From the NCBI RefSeq assembly GCF_964355755.1, contig NC_092670.1:4923001-4987000 (forward strand): DNA of 64,000 nucleotides, given 5' to 3'. A model generated the notes under the pieces. It was not told the DNA's origin. It did no database searches and saw only the letters and a program-made list of their open reading frames with translations. Positions 13,270-26,399 of this stretch are shown piece by piece. The DNA is from Antedon mediterranea (lineage: Eukaryota; Echinodermata; Crinoidea; Comatulida; Antedonidae). The stretch's first letter is position 1; each line of letters opens with the position of its first letter. Made by a program: the position numbers and the translations under genes.

Positions 13270-13545
13270 GTACGTACGATTTATTTCTTGCGTAGTATGA
13301 TTTAAACTACCGTCGTCGTCGTCTTCAAAGCAAACACTGATCGTAGCTTCTCTAACAGTATTCTGAAACCATCTCCTGTCTTCTGACATCCTACTTGTTT
13401 GCTCCATAGAGCCAAACACATATGTTATAGTCTTTTCCCATTTGCATCTTAGTCTTACTCTTCTGCAGTTCCCTGAAATATAAGCCTCCAACACTCTCTT
13501 CTCCATTCCATCTTGCCGCTTAATGTGACCAAACTAGCACAATTT
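13270..13545 (-). pseudogene. non-LTR retrotransposon RT, C-terminal remnant
   Basis: On the minus strand the frame reads HIKRQDGMEKRVLEAYISGN and then a basic stretch (RRVRLRCKWEK), followed by a segment containing EDRRWFQNTVREAT. This order, H-x-x-R-x-D, then a Gly/Arg-rich turn, then E-D-R-x-x-(W/F), is the familiar C-terminal tail of ORF2 proteins of several non-LTR families, downstream of the RT domain. The RT core itself is absent here, so this is an isolated decayed fragment. Confidence 0.65.
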
Positions 13546-13794
13546 CTGCTTTTTAACATACTGCTTTTAAACTACCGTGCCCTATATCAAAACATGAATC
13601 TGAAGGAGTCTGCATATAAACAATCACATACTATTCGTCCTGTGTCTGTGGACTATGTTATATACCTACAGAACATTAATTTATCAATAAATTGTTAAGT
13701 CATTCATTCGATTGTTAATTCCTTTCCATTTATTCGATTATAGTAGTTTGTATCGTTGATAAATCGTCAGAGCTTATAAGATAAATGTGAAATA

Positions 13795-13990
13795 TCTTAA
13801 TATCTTTTATAATCCAACCTACATCAGTGTTGGTGCAAATTGGTATTTTAGGATATTGTAGGTTGGTTTTGTGGAAGTTGCTTATCTTGTTAATTTCCTG
13901 TTGAAATTGTTGCTCTTTTTGGTTTTTTTTTGTATGATTTGTATATGGATGTTCTAGCGAATTAAAGAAAATGAATGAATGAATATAAGC
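13795..13990 (+). mobile_element. retroposon 3' end with (GAAT)n tail
   Basis: About 190 bp ending in a GAATGAATGAAT tail at 13972-13983. The segment from TAGGATATTGTAGGTTGGTTTTGTGGAAG onward reappears on the opposite strand at 26150-26310 with the same tail. A shared 3' end plus a short tandem tail is typical of non-LTR elements or SINEs that borrow their 3' end. Confidence 0.65.
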
Positions 13991-15108
13991 ATCAGAATAA
14001 AAAAATTAATGTTTAATTTACTATATGATTTTGGATCTATACTGTATCATACCATGGCAATCAAACAACAGTATCTTGTAGATATTAAAAGCCTTCAAAC
14101 AAAATTAGGATGCAACTGGAAAAAATTAATAAGTCGCAAATCGTGAAAAATTGTTCTAATAATAATTGTCATTGACACTGCATGATTATATAATTACGTG
14201 TATGAAATATAATATGAAATTGATTATACCATCACATCATGTTATAAATAAACTACTTTTTGGTACTAGTTAACGATGTGTATTAGTTGTTGATGCATAA
14301 ACATTGTGTGCTGTACTGATCATAAGACTGAATTCACATCTTATCGTCACGAAAGAAACACAAAATTGACGCGCGTGTCGAAACCGTGCTATTTTCATCG
14401 CGCTTTGTGCAGTGTGTTTAAGCTGATATTTCAAATAGTCGAAGATGTTTGGCGTAAAGAAGATTATTTTGATTTTGATTGAGAAAATATAATGTCCACC
14501 AAGAAACAACGCCTTTTTTTCAGAAAGGTCGCCCTATCAAAATAATGAGTTTCCCCATCGGGGCAGTACAAGGAGCGGTAATTTAACAGTGCGTAATAAC
14601 AATGGTCAGTAAAGCGTACTATTATGGTCAGCTTCTTTCTGGACATTGTTGCAAACCAAAAGTGGGCTTGGTGGGCGTGACGAGAACTTTCTGCCTTAGC
14701 CAGGTCTTAAATTAAAGTACACTTAACAAAAACCTTAAAGGGGTTACCAGTATATAGGAATCAGAATCGAAGTGAATTTAGGCCTACAGTCAACACAATG
14801 CCTACTATGATATTTTAGTTAAACTTCGGCCTATACATGCATTCACATCGTATCAGTATTAGTAATTTGTAATTGATCCAGTATACTAGTTAAGTTGTTT
14901 TAGAAAATTAGTAATTGAAGATTAAGTCGGAATGCGGGTCAACGTGTTTATATTAAGGCCAATTCACAAAGACCAGCAGTAACGGTAATACAAAATAGAA
15001 TCTATGTTATTCTTTATGACCATTTACACACAACCCGGAGCGGACGAGCTGTTTCCGAGTTACTAGTTTCTATATCATCCTTAAAAAGTCTTACTCTGTT
15101 TCTTGTAG
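13991..15108. other. sequence upstream of the first peptide exon
   Basis: No element is recognised. The stretch ends in a pyrimidine-rich splice acceptor (CTCTGTTTCTTGTAG, ending 15108) immediately before the coding exon. Confidence 0.4.
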
Positions 15109-15116
15109 ATATTACA

Positions 15117-17182
15117 ATGACAACAAGAAATACTTTGAAAATAATCACCTTCCTACTTATCGGGTGCTGTTGCTTAACTCAAAGTGTTCCCGTTCTTAAA
15201 TTTTCTGGTCAAATTTCATTGGAAGGTGATGAAGAGTCAGGTTTGGCGTTACCATGGATACTCATGTCTAAAATGATAGATTCAGACAGACCAATGAACA
15301 TAGATACAGATAACTCATCAGAATATTATTCAGGAGAACAGAATGATGTTGGTGAGTACAAGCATTTTTTTCCTTATTTTGATTCATGTATTTTTATTTC
15401 CTAACTACTCGAAAAACTGTATGGCAAATATAAAAGTGTGTGCGTCACATGTTTCTCGTGTATAATTATTGTTAAATTCTGTCTACACTATCAAACTAGT
15501 TTGACAAAAAAAGTTTGATGTCCCCAAATATGGTAGTGATAAATACAGTTTGATAGTGTAGACAGAGCGTTAAGTTCTGTCACACATTCTATCATAATAT
15601 TAATTACGTGTGACACATGAAACTTACAACAAATAGGCCAAACTCCATACATGGTAAACAACCGACCGACACTGGGTGATGAATAATCTTAAACCAAGCT
15701 GAAAACACCCGCATTTTTGTAACAATTCAACTAAACATTTTCACCAACCGAATTAGTTGTTGCAAACATTAATACATTCGGCATATTTGAGTCAATTATA
15801 GGAAAATTAGTAATGATATACTAAGAAGAAAGTAGTCTGGAAAACTAAAAGACTCCAACTAACCTAATGTAAAGCACTATACAATGATAAACAACCGACC
15901 GACACCGTCTGACAGATGAATAACCCGAAAAACAAGCCGAAAACACCCGAATGTCATCATTTTAACACCAATTCAACTAAAACTTTCCACCAACTAAAGA
16001 AAACGGGAAAAAAACAATAATTAATCACTATTATATTTGTATAGGAAGTAATAAAACTGAAATGTGTCAGTCACCAAGTGATTACTTTGAAGAAATCTCT
16101 ATTATTTGTAATAAATTGCAAATAAAACAACAAACAAAGTGGTTGGATTAACTTGATGGTTGTAATTCATCAAAGACAACAATAAAAGTCTTGGTTCATT
16201 TAAGGCTAAACAAAGTATTATGAATTTTCAATAGATTATTTTTTAAGAGCAATGATTATTCATATTATGAGTATTTAAATGGGCAATTTAGCCTGAAAGT
16301 CGTGACGCAGTAAATGTCGATGAGCGTTTGTACGCCCGACAACATTTGTTAGGTTTCACAAATTAACACTCTGTAGCCTAAATCGTAACCAGAGTTTTTC
16401 GGAATTACAGATAGATGCCATGTGTTGTTGTTTTTGGCTCAGATATATACTGTTTCGTATGTTTTTCAGCGTTTCCAACCCTCTTGAAACCATTCTAAGG
16501 CGTACCATGCGATACAATATCAAAATGTTGGCTACAACATACATATATGAAGCAGTTTAGGTCATTACCAGGTATTTTAATACTAAAAGAATTAGAGTGT
16601 TCCGTTAAAGCCCTAGACGTCTTCTGCGCCACCTACCGGTGGTTTCGGGAACATTGCGTGTGTCCATCCAGTGTCTGTGCGCGCGCATCGCTTCTTTATC
16701 TCAACTTTAAATATCAATGACGCAGATACATTTAGCACGCAATTTTACTTATAATATACGCTAAACCATTAACCACAGCCGTGAAAGGCACCGACAAAAA
16801 AATGCTTTTGCAAACGTAGTAGACGTATTAAATAAAACCTGAAGTCGGGTTCAAACATACACAGGATCATTCTCTACACAGCACGTTACTATATAAAGAT
16901 CACATCGCTAATTCATGCACAAATAATAATTATAAAATATTGTTTAATGTATTCAATATATTTCAATAAGAGCGAGTCGGTTAAAAACTTATTTGTGTGT
17001 TAATTTATCTAAAATAATGTCGTGGTTTATTCAATTGATTTCTAATAAGAATTAATATATTGTATATTTCAGGAGATATCGCAAAACGTGGAAACGGCAG
17101 GAGTGATCTAATGCGCTATCTTTACAGCGGTAAGATAGGTAAGGCTGCATCAACTATGGGACGCCAACCTGGCAGACGTTAA
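15117..17182 (+). CDS. secreted neuropeptide precursor, PDF-like (gene 1)
   Basis: Two coding exons: 15109-15351 (ATG at 15117) and 17073-17182 (stop TAA at 17180), joined by a phase-1 GT-AG intron (GTTG|GTGAGT ... TATTTCAG|GAGAT). The predicted 114-residue precursor has a signal peptide (residues 1 to about 22, core IITFLLIGCCCL). An acidic spacer to residue 80 follows (GDEESG, DSDRP, DTDNSSE), then the dibasic site K83-R84. Next is a 27-residue peptide (85-111, GNGRSDLMRYLYSG...ASTMGRQP) and a terminal Gly-Arg-Arg that predicts cleavage and C-terminal amidation. The core pattern, acidic-L-M-x-x-L then hydrophobic-G-K, resembles PDF-type peptides such as nematode and arthropod PDFs, ligands of a class B GPCR. 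Precursor status is well supported. PDF assignment is my inference; CRH- or other secretin-class ligands are alternatives. The ATG follows the acceptor by 8 bases. Confidence 0.8.
15475..15569. mobile_element. MITE in gene 1 intron, TSD TTA
   Basis: The ends AATTCTGTCTACACTATCAA and TTGATAGTGTAGACAGAGCG are inverted, flanked by TTA at 15472-15474 and 15570-15572. A 3-bp TTA/TAA duplication is characteristic of PIF/Harbinger-mobilised elements. Same family as 6566-6722 and 26400-26527. Confidence 0.75.
15640..15995. repeat. tandem duplication (about 245-bp period) in gene 1 intron
   Basis: 15640-15745 and 15885-15995 share the strings AAACAACCGACCGACAC, GATGAATAA, GCTGAAAACACCCG/GCCGAAAACACCCG and CAATTCAACTAAA in the same order. 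The offset is about 245 bp, so this is a diverged direct duplication. Confidence 0.7.
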
Positions 17183-18907
17183 CGTTTGATATGCACATTG
17201 TGTTGAGGAGACGGTAATTTATCGGAGTTTCGTAGTTTTGTTTGGAAACCAAGCCTACTCTATCGACTGACCAGGAAACCGAGTTGTTTTGGCGCCAATA
17301 ATTGGGCAATAGCATGGTCAAAATAAGAAACGATAAGAGTTGATTGGATTAAATCTACAAAGATAAATCGGTAGAGTAAAGAGCAATCATTCTGGACGTA
17401 ATCAGGGGATTAATAATTATTTGTTCGTTCACCCCGCCTCTCCAGTGGCAGTTCGGAGACATTTTGTTGCCACAGACTCAATCAAACTTGGTTTAAGCAT
17501 AATAAGAGATATTATTTTTAACTAAAAACTGTAAATAAATAAATAAATGATCGTATAAACAAATAAATATGAACAGATGAAAATCAGTAATTTACATATT
17601 ATTATGATTTAAGTATCCACATGATTCTAGACGGCGATTCGATTTAGTATCGGTAAAAAGATAAATATTTTGGCCTAAATGGCGTTTCATAATTTATTTC
17701 GGTTATGGCTGGCTGGCGTACAGATAGAAAGAGGAAAATCTATGGAACGCCAGCCGCGCTAAAAACTGATTGGTGGATCCTATCGGTTGATATTTCAATT
17801 GCTAAATGTTGGTACTTAAGCTGAATTAAAAACATCGAGAAACAAACTGGTGGACAAGAACATCAAAATGACAATAACTAGAAACTTGGAACAAGTTTAC
17901 CAAACGGAACATGGAATGGAACACTCGGCGATGTAACGAAACGTGACCTAATCAATCTATTTGTTTCAGTTTCGCTTAATCACGTAAGCATGGTTGCCAT
18001 ACTTTCAAAATAATAATTAAAATGGTTGCGTAATTAATGCAATATGCATAGTGGTTGCACATCATCATTCAGTGTAGGTCAATCAATAAATAAATTATGG
18101 AATAATAATGTATTAACTTCCATTATTTAAATCATATTTAATAATCAACAATGATAAATGACGTAATTTCTCACCAAGTTTGATAGCAGATTAATCGTGT
18201 TGGACCGCCTAAACTTCTAAAACTCTCTAAATTATAGAATCGTGTTGAGACTTGATATTGCTTTGTTTTGATCTACAAGACTCCTTTCTGTTTTAATTTT
18301 GTGTGTGTTTAATAAAACAAATGCTTAAATATACAATGTCTTTGAGTGTTCTAACATCTAAATATAGCATTACACTAATGGCATCCAAATAAGGACACGC
18401 TATGAATTATGTAATAGTTTGTCGGTTACTCAGTGCTGATTTAGCACTAACGACAAGGGTAGTCTAATAACTGGAGCGGAATTTTCAAACGTTTCTACAA
18501 CAAGTCGTATTACTGCATCTCGAAACTCGATCATATTAATGCCAATTCTCATTTCTGTGTAATATGAAATAGATACAACAATTGCAGTTCATTATTTATT
18601 CACCATTAGCGACCATCGCTTACAGTCCTAACGAAGGACTAACCCATATTATTGTAGGTTGAGTTTTGATAGGTATGTGCTTATTTATTTTCTGTAGGCC
18701 TGACAATACAGAAATACACATACCAACATACACAGTTTATAGCACCGGAAGATATATTAATCCCATACACATTGTGTATTATAATGGATATTGTCCTATT
18801 AGTTAACCTCTACCTAATTCTTGTCTGGCACTATTGCTAACATTGCTGCTTCTTATTCTTATTATTATATCCACCACATAGCTCGTACTCTCTTAACTGA
18901 TTAATAA
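17183..18907. other. 3' region of gene 1 and intergenic sequence
   Basis: Overlapping AATAAA signals at 17533-17545 (AAATAAATAAATAAATG) are the best candidate polyadenylation site for gene 1, about 350 bp after its stop codon. A GCTGGCGT...ACGCCAGC inverted pair occurs near 17710-17752. Beyond this nothing is recognised. Confidence 0.4.
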
Positions 18908-18925
18908 CCCCCCCCCCCCCCCCCC
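18908..18925. repeat. poly-C tract, 18 bases
   Basis: An uninterrupted run of 18 C residues, unusual in AT-rich DNA. A shorter C-rich run lies at 25555-25573, and G-runs at 22306. Length may be unreliable in the assembly. Confidence 0.9.
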
Positions 18926-19509
18926 GCCCTCCTCTGCTAGACATCAACAAATCCACATTTCAGACACCTCACAAACATAACCCACTTACTAAGAGCATCA
19001 CAACAAGTTTACAATCAGTCACATTATAAACTAATTTATTTATAGCATACTTCCAACATGGCACGACAATACTGCTAAACACAAACACAATCATACATAA
19101 TTCGGTTTAAATATTTAATATAATATGCCTAAAACAAAAATATAGTTCAATAATTTATTCGGACAATTCAATCAATATTTCCACGTTAAATGCCCACTGC
19201 GGCGTAGCATTCTCAACAGTGTCTCAACGTTCACTTGGTCCAATGTCCGCTATATGTTCACTGTTTTCTATTACACTGGACTTAAGCTCCTCTGACCATC
19301 AATGTAACACAACATGATATGCATTTTCTAGAGTAAGGTTTAAGGTTTAGCGTGAGAGTACATGATCAAATACACAGTAGTATACAAATAAATAGTATAC
19401 TGTACTTTTGTAGTAATCAGAAACTCTCGTCACTGTCTTAACTCTTACATTTCTCCATCAGTCAAAAACACAATCCTTCTTTCCATTTTCCCTGCAACAA
19501 TACTCTGCT

Positions 19510-20140
19510 TCACTCTGAGTTGAATCGCTTTAGTATAGATATAGCGGCAATAAGTGAGACAAGAATACCTGACGAATGATCCCTAAATGAGCAATCATAT
19601 GGACATTTTTGATAAAGGTAAATCTAAAGATGATGTTAGAAATCACGGAATAAGATTTGCAATCAAGAACTGCCTCCTATGTAAACTCCCAGATGTCCAA
19701 AATTCTATCAATGAAAGCCTCTTAAAACTTTCTTTAAGCCACAATCGACATACAAAGATCATTGTTCATATGCCCCAAACATGTTGAGCTTAGATGAGAG
19801 AAAGGAACAGTTCTATGATAAACTTGACTCAGTACTACAACATATGTCAACTAATGACAAGATAATTCTTCTGGGGGAAAAAATATTTGGAAGACATGGT
19901 GTCGGAAAGATGACTGACAATGGCATATTAATACAGTAACTGTGTGCAAAGCACGAACTTATTGACTAAACACGGTATGCAGGTAAGCAAACATAAGTAT
20001 AAACTCCATAGATGAATGAACTCTCGGTCGAGGCATCGGCATGATTAGTTGTGTCCGGCATAGTACGGAAATTCAGCATTAATGATGTTCTTATTAGAGA
20101 GTGTGTGGTGCTGAGTTGGGTGGACCACTAAATGTCTTGT
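19510..20140 (+). pseudogene. non-LTR retrotransposon endonuclease domain, decayed
   Basis: Pieces in different plus-strand frames align in order to an APE-type endonuclease of a retrotransposon ORF2. They are I-A-A-I-S-E-T-R-I-P-D-E near 19540, GKSKDDVRNHGIRFAIKNC near 19617, the segment with NSINESLLKLSL at 19702 onward, then EQFYDKLDSVLQH near 19807, NDKIILLG near 19855 and VRKFSINDVLIRE near 20070, followed by W-x-D-H. The ETR and (I/V)N-x-R-L/S-LLKL signatures belong to the craniofacial-development-protein-2-like endonuclease family of annotated TE proteins. In-frame stops, frameshifts and a deletion after ILLG show it is dead. Confidence 0.7.
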
Positions 20141-20141
20141 T

Positions 20142-21974
20142 AATTGCTCAACCCTCTACTTAAAGATTCACCCAAATTATTGTCTTTGTTTATTTGTAAG
20201 GATGATCAAATTCTCATTATTTTAACATTTTCTTTTTAATAATAAGAAAGTAAAAATAACTAGAGATAATATGTTCAAAAGAACATAAACCCAGTCAGTG
20301 GAATGTGTGACCTTTGACCCCTACGCTTTAACAACTCCGTGAATTTAATTACTGATCATTCGAGTTAAAATAACTATAGTGAGACATTTAATGAACAGGC
20401 AAACTGCCTTAAAATGTGACATGTTTCGAGAAACTATTCTCATCATCGGTATAGAAAACAACGCCTAAAGTACTTATATTACCAATAGGACAGGTTGTAT
20501 GTAAATGAAGAAGTAATTCGCATGATAAAACAACAAGGAACGGAAAGGAATTACTGATCAAGTTTGAATATGCGAATATACTTCTGTATGCCAGAAGCAG
20601 ATAGATGGCGGTGTTCATGATTTTCATATTATACACCGTATGGTTGTCAAAAGTTAAACATCAACATGAAAATAGTAAAGTTGTTGATGGTATTAAGATA
20701 TTATGTCAATACAACAATTTTTTTTTTATTTATTCGGTGTATAAAAATATATTAAAAACCGAAAGTCAAGGACTGAAATGAATTAGTTAAAATTGCTATA
20801 AAAATAGAAACATCTAATTTAACATTTAATTAAAATTAAATATCGTACCATGAAATTAGAAAACATACATGAATAAAAAACCTCAAAACATTCACTTATT
20901 AGATATCTAAAAAATACTGGGGTACCAAATTACAACAAGGAACCAAACAAGGCCCATAGATTAACGGGAAAAAAGAGCTAGTGGTGCCTATTAATTATAT
21001 CCACCATGATCTCTTTTCCTAACTTTCCTTTATTTGGATATGCAACATGCACAACAGATATGCGAATATAGCCTACTGCGAAATGGCCTATTCAAAGTCA
21101 TCAAGAGCAATACCAAGTAGTATTAAAGCAAAACTCATCAATACCAGCTTCGTGGGACTGGAAACATTATTCGTATGGATAATTCTAAAATACCAAGTGT
21201 TATATTGAGCTGAAACAAGGCAAACAAAATAGAGAAAGACCACGAAAATGATATAAAGATACATTAAGATGATCCATCAATATGATTTAGCATCACCTCA
21301 ATCAACGTTTATCTAGTAAATAATAATAAAGAAATAATAAACCAATTAGTTAAAAAAGTTATATTCCTAATAATGAAGATTGAATAGTGCAATATCCGCA
21401 ATAGCGCTCATGGCGCTGTTGACTTAGATGTTGGACACCTTTCCAACAGTATTCTTCTCCCCTTAGGGCCACGCCATGTCGTCGGCTGCCAACTACGGCG
21501 CCATCACGTCTGTCCACGACAGTGGCTGCATTTGCTAGTAATCCCCTACTTTTCGAAGAAGGTTCTTTAAAGTGCATTATTGTGTACACTAGACCTGCGA
21601 ATTATATTCTTTATCCGGGAACCAGAACCATCGAGAGTCTCGAACCCTCTAAGATAGAAACATATACGACGGTTTATTTTTACAAATATACACGAATTTC
21701 GTATCTATTTTACAAATACAGATTTTCTATAATATCTTTATACAATTTCCCAAAGCATTGAATACTAATTATAGGGTAGCCGATCTGCGAACATTGGCCG
21801 AAACGTCCCATTGATCGAAACGTCCTTCTACAATCTACGATGCTCAAGTTTACCCTAATTATGATTCCGGGAGTAATCGTCTACACTTACTATAATCATA
21901 TTTCAACTTTAAAGTTAATGCTGATTATTCTGTCAGGAGCTGACATCGCCATCTACCGGCGTTGACGTATGAAT
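20142..21974. other. intergenic stretch between two direct repeats
   Basis: The direct-repeat copy at 20584-20641 lies in this stretch. A relatively GC-rich patch at 21395-21550 (AGCGCTCATGGCGCT palindrome, then a 76-codon minus-strand frame rich in Arg and Gly) is compositionally unlike its neighbours and may be transposon-derived. I do not recognise the frame. Confidence 0.3.
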
Positions 21975-22032
21975 GCCAGCTGCAGATAGATGGCGGTGTT
22001 CATGATTTTCATAGTATACGCCGTATACAATT
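20584..22032. repeat. direct repeat pair of about 50 bp, 1.39 kb apart
   Basis: 20589-20641 and 21983-22030 share GCAGATAGATGGCGGTGTTC and ATGATTTTCATA, then TATACxCCGTAT, nearly identical and in the same orientation. They could be the ends of an element of about 1.4 kb or two solo copies of a short repeat. The sequence between them is not recognisable as LTR-type coding sequence. Confidence 0.6.
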
Positions 22033-22305
22033 GAAATAATATAATATTACCACGACAAACGTATTATTGTTTATGTTCTGTTTAAAAAATACTTCTAGGT
22101 ATATATGGAAGGTTGCAATTAAATTTAAAGGTCTAATGTAATTCTAAAAAACCAAAAAGATTGTGTAGTCTAAGAAATTGGAGACGGAAGAGGCTAAAGA
22201 TAATACTGCCATCTATAAATTTGTTTTAAAAGGAAATACTTATAGAGGGCAGTATTATTTTATCACCAAACTTGCTTTGCAAATTTCAAACCGACATTTT
22301 TTTTT

Positions 22306-22383
22306 GGGGGGGGGGGGGGGGATTAAAATATTCAATAAAATAGTATGCACTGGTCAATTATTATTATTATTATTATTATTATT
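22306..22383. repeat. poly-G run followed by (TTA)n microsatellite
   Basis: A 16-base G run at 22306-22321 is followed by (TTA)n at about 22357-22383. Confidence 0.9.
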
Positions 22384-25300
22384 TTTAAAATAAAAAATAA
22401 AAAAACAGTCAATGTTTTGTAGATCTAAGAGCATGAAGTGAAATGTAAATTATGTATAAAATATAATGTATTTACATGTACAGTATCCAAATAATGGTTT
22501 ATTATTAGTGACGAATTAGCAAATTACACTTGTTTTATGTGCTTTTACAGGCAACATCAGGAAGATTTAAAATTTGAAGGGTAATTTCGAAAATGTAATG
22601 AATCAACTAATCTAAACGTATAAGTAACCAGCATATTACAATTTACCTAATGTTAATCAACCATCATTATATAAAAATTAGTCTATTATTGTGCATTACA
22701 ACAATAAGGTAATTTTAGTAAAAGAATGATCTAAAATCAGTTAATGTTTGCAAATGTACTTTTACAAGTCGTTAACGCCAATATAAGTCTGATTTAACGT
22801 AAAGCTCAGGTACAGGCCTAGCTGAATTTTAAATATAATATTTGGTTAATTGTACATAAATAAAATATTTGTAACAGAAATCAAGACAAAAAAACATGAA
22901 TTTCCCTTAATATGGTCAAATACAAAATTTGGCAAAATTCTGCCATAAAAACCAGGAAGACTTTTTTCAGTAGTTAGGTAGTTTAACCTAATGTCTAACA
23001 TCTCTGGTGACTCCATAGAAGGTGAAAAAATTTAGATAATTTTGGCTATAGCATGAAAATAAAAATCTGAAGTTGAATAAAAATACCAGAAATGTAAAAT
23101 TCAAGTTATATTACCTATATTTAGTCATCTGACCACACCGTTTACTTTTCATAGCTTTTTTAAAATGCCTCTCTATTTACAAAACTTGTGTACAAAAGAA
23201 TAGAGATTTTACTGTGTAATTTGAACTATTCCCCAACTGATAAGAAAGTCCTTATTTTAAACAAGCTCGTGTAACACAAAAATAAAATCCCAAAAATTAT
23301 GAAACAGAGGGGAAACTATAGATCGATAATTATTGGAATGTATGATCAATAGAAGTTTTTTGTCCGCACCTGGCCTTTTAAGGGACTTAGGATTCAGAAG
23401 TTAAACGGTTTGGTTGGCTGTGTGTTTTTTAAAACTTTTTTCGATAAATAAAAGATAGTGTCAGACCAGGGAGGAATAAAATTATACCTCCTTCCCTGGT
23501 CAGAAGTTACAAAAACGGATATATTAACTTATGAAAATTGTTTAAAGAAGGATCTCTTGTTATTGTAAAATAATTGAAAAATAAGAAAAAAAAACAATAA
23601 AAAGGCAATTTAAGAAAAGAAAGTAAAACAAACGGGTATTTACGAGTGGAGGTGTTTTTTGTCATGATATTTGATATAAACACAGATCCCTGGTATTGGT
23701 AGTCAAGCAATCTTAACCCCAAATCTACAATGCTTATAACCGACGACAACATTAATTTGCAGAGCAGGCTTAGTAAATTTCACATTCAATTATGCTTTGC
23801 ATCAATCACATGACTTTTGGATAAGTGACATATTCATTTAATCATTTACAGACTGTAGTTTAGGAGTTCACAGTAACTTATTCTTTTTTTTATCAGTCAC
23901 ATAACCGTTTTAGAAAAATAAGTAACCGATAGTTTAGGACACAATATAAATAAGGCACATTTGGCATACCATAGACGCGACCGATTCGAAACGCGACCGA
24001 TTTCAAACGCGACCGAAATGATCTTTAACCCAATCATCTGAAACTTAAATACTTTTTCTGGATCTATGTTTGCCTTGTTGAATAGTAGTGGCTTACCACA
24101 TTACTTTTCATTACATTCACTGATAATACATGCAATTTACTTATCTTAAATCTAAATGTATTTTAATGATAAGTTAATAGCCTATATCTTTAGGAAACTC
24201 CGATTGAATACCAATATCACTAGTTCTTAAAACTCACAAGAGAACAGTGTTAATGAATAGATAATTCTGATGAATAAATTGGCGCCTTTTCGACGCATGC
24301 TATTATGTCGTCTAATTTCACGCCTGAATCACAGCAGCTTCAATTGTAATCATATTAAACAAACTGGTATGTTTTAATATAGGAAATCACTGTTTCAAAT
24401 TGTTTCAGCGTTGGTTTTAAAGTTTATTATAGGTTAACATTCATTATTGGTTAATTTGAAGAAAAAAACTAATTAAAACGATTGCTTTAGCATAGGATAA
24501 GATACCGGATAATCCAGAGATTAAATAGTATTTGAGATGAATTATTTAATCATGGTATATAACATATCTCTTAAGCTTCTTCCAATATCTGCTGTTTTCC
24601 TCATCATCAACATAACAAAAATGTAATGATTGTCCATGGAATAAGGTATTTGATGTGACGTTGACGATATCGTAAGCTATATTAACATCAACTATTATTA
24701 TATTGAAAAGAAACGTCAAATAAATCTCCTGTTTCTTTGTCTACGAAAGATGTACCCTGAATGCAAGAGAAAACTTGAAGCTACGTGGCGTTAACATGGG
24801 AGATGGAAATAACTACTAACATTATGACAATAATGGTTTAGAGATTACATGGGAACAATAAATATCAGTTCTTAATATAAGTTTTAATTACAAATTAGTA
24901 AGATAACCTACTTTTGCTAAAATAGATTCTTCAAACTCGACGTCAGTTTCTTATTGTGTGTGGTTAATCACGCGTCCAGCGTACACATCCAATTAATTGT
25001 CTCTGTTATTGTAGACCTAGGCCTCCTTTCTTATACTAAGACGTCGTACGTACATGTCCATTATTTAGGGTGAAATGATAATATATAGAAAGAAAAATGT
25101 AGAAAATGGATTTTCCACAAAAACTAATAAATACTGTGATTAGGCCTACCACGTTACGATATGGAGTTTTGTTTGATTCTGTTTTCTTTTAAATTTTGTA
25201 TACAGAATAATACATCAAGAAGTTGGAATTGGAAACAACACTGATTTTATTTAAATGTATGTTTTACTGCATACTTTTTATAAAGACAGTGAGAAATATC

Positions 25301-26149
25301 TGTTTTGTAATGAAATTTCACTACAAATCACGTTTCCTTACAGTATATGGGATATTACAAGACACATGCTAGGACGTTGATTGGTAATTACGCATCGCGT
25401 GCAGTTGAACGAATTTTTGTAAACGTGTTGATACTTTTCTGTTACGCGAGGCCTGTGTATAACACGAGGCCTGTAAATAAATGTTCTATACTTCTAATTC
25501 TAGTCTAAGAAGGATAGATGGCAATTTGTCCCCTTTCGGGTTGTGATAACTCAACCCCCCCCCCCCCACCCCCGCCTTCTGCTACCGGACTATTCCTGTT
25601 GTCCAAAATAGGAGCGCTGCCTATGAATGGAATGCTTACTTGCAAGTATACTATAACAACATCTTTACAATGTTATAAAATATGGAGAAGTATGAAATGA
25701 TGAACGGATGCTTCTATTTAAAATATTGTTTCAATTAAAATCAGATAATTAGTAAAACATTCTTATTAACAATATTATCCTTGAGAATAAGTAAGGTAAA
25801 TACTCGTTGATTAACAATCAGCTTACAATCTATGGTTTGCTGAACACAATTATAAAGTGCGTAGCTCAGGGACGGCAAGTTTACGTTTTCTGCGCATTCA
25901 AAGTAATCTTTTATCATCTGAATACGGATATCCGTTTTGCTGTAAACAAGTACTCACGACTCTTATAGATAAACATTTCCTATCTACACAACAAATAATA
26001 TTACCTTATTATTTGTACATGAAATAATTAGGCCTACATCGATAAATCATGCTTATCATTCACAATAATAATCAAATGAAGGTATTGAACTTTATTATGC
26101 AATATGTACCAAGATAAGAAATATAATTATGCAACCATTTGAAGATGAT
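22384..26149. other. long intergenic stretch
   Basis: Apart from the imperfect hairpin at 23464-23501 and the C-rich run at 25555-25573 I recognise nothing. Base composition is uniformly AT-rich, and no open frame has ATG start, length and protein-like composition together. Confidence 0.35.
23464..23501. repeat. short imperfect hairpin GACCAGGGA...TCCCTGGTC
   Basis: GACCAGGGAGGAATA pairs with TACCTCCTTCCCTGGTC across a short AT loop, with a small offset. It could be a MITE centre or a chance hairpin. Confidence 0.5.
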
Positions 26150-26310
26150 ATTCATTCATTCATTTCCTCGGATAGTAATTCCATACAAAAATCATACAAA
26201 AAACAAAAACAAAAAGAGCAAAAATGTCACCAAGAAATTAACAATATAAACAACTTCCACAAAACCAACCCTACAATATCCTAAAAATATTAATTTGCAT
26301 CAGCGATGAT
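26150..26310 (-). mobile_element. retroposon 3' end with (GAAT)n tail, minus strand
   Basis: The reverse complement matches 13795-13990, including AGGATATTGTAGG, TTGGTTTTGTGGAAG and the terminal GAATGAATGAA tail (seen as TTCATTCATTC at 26152). It is a second copy of the same 3' end in opposite orientation. Confidence 0.65.
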
Positions 26311-26399
26311 GTATCTGTTGGTGAAAATGTTACCCATTTTTATCACAACTGGAAAATGCAACCATAAACAGGAACGGCATTAGTAAATGTTTATAACAA

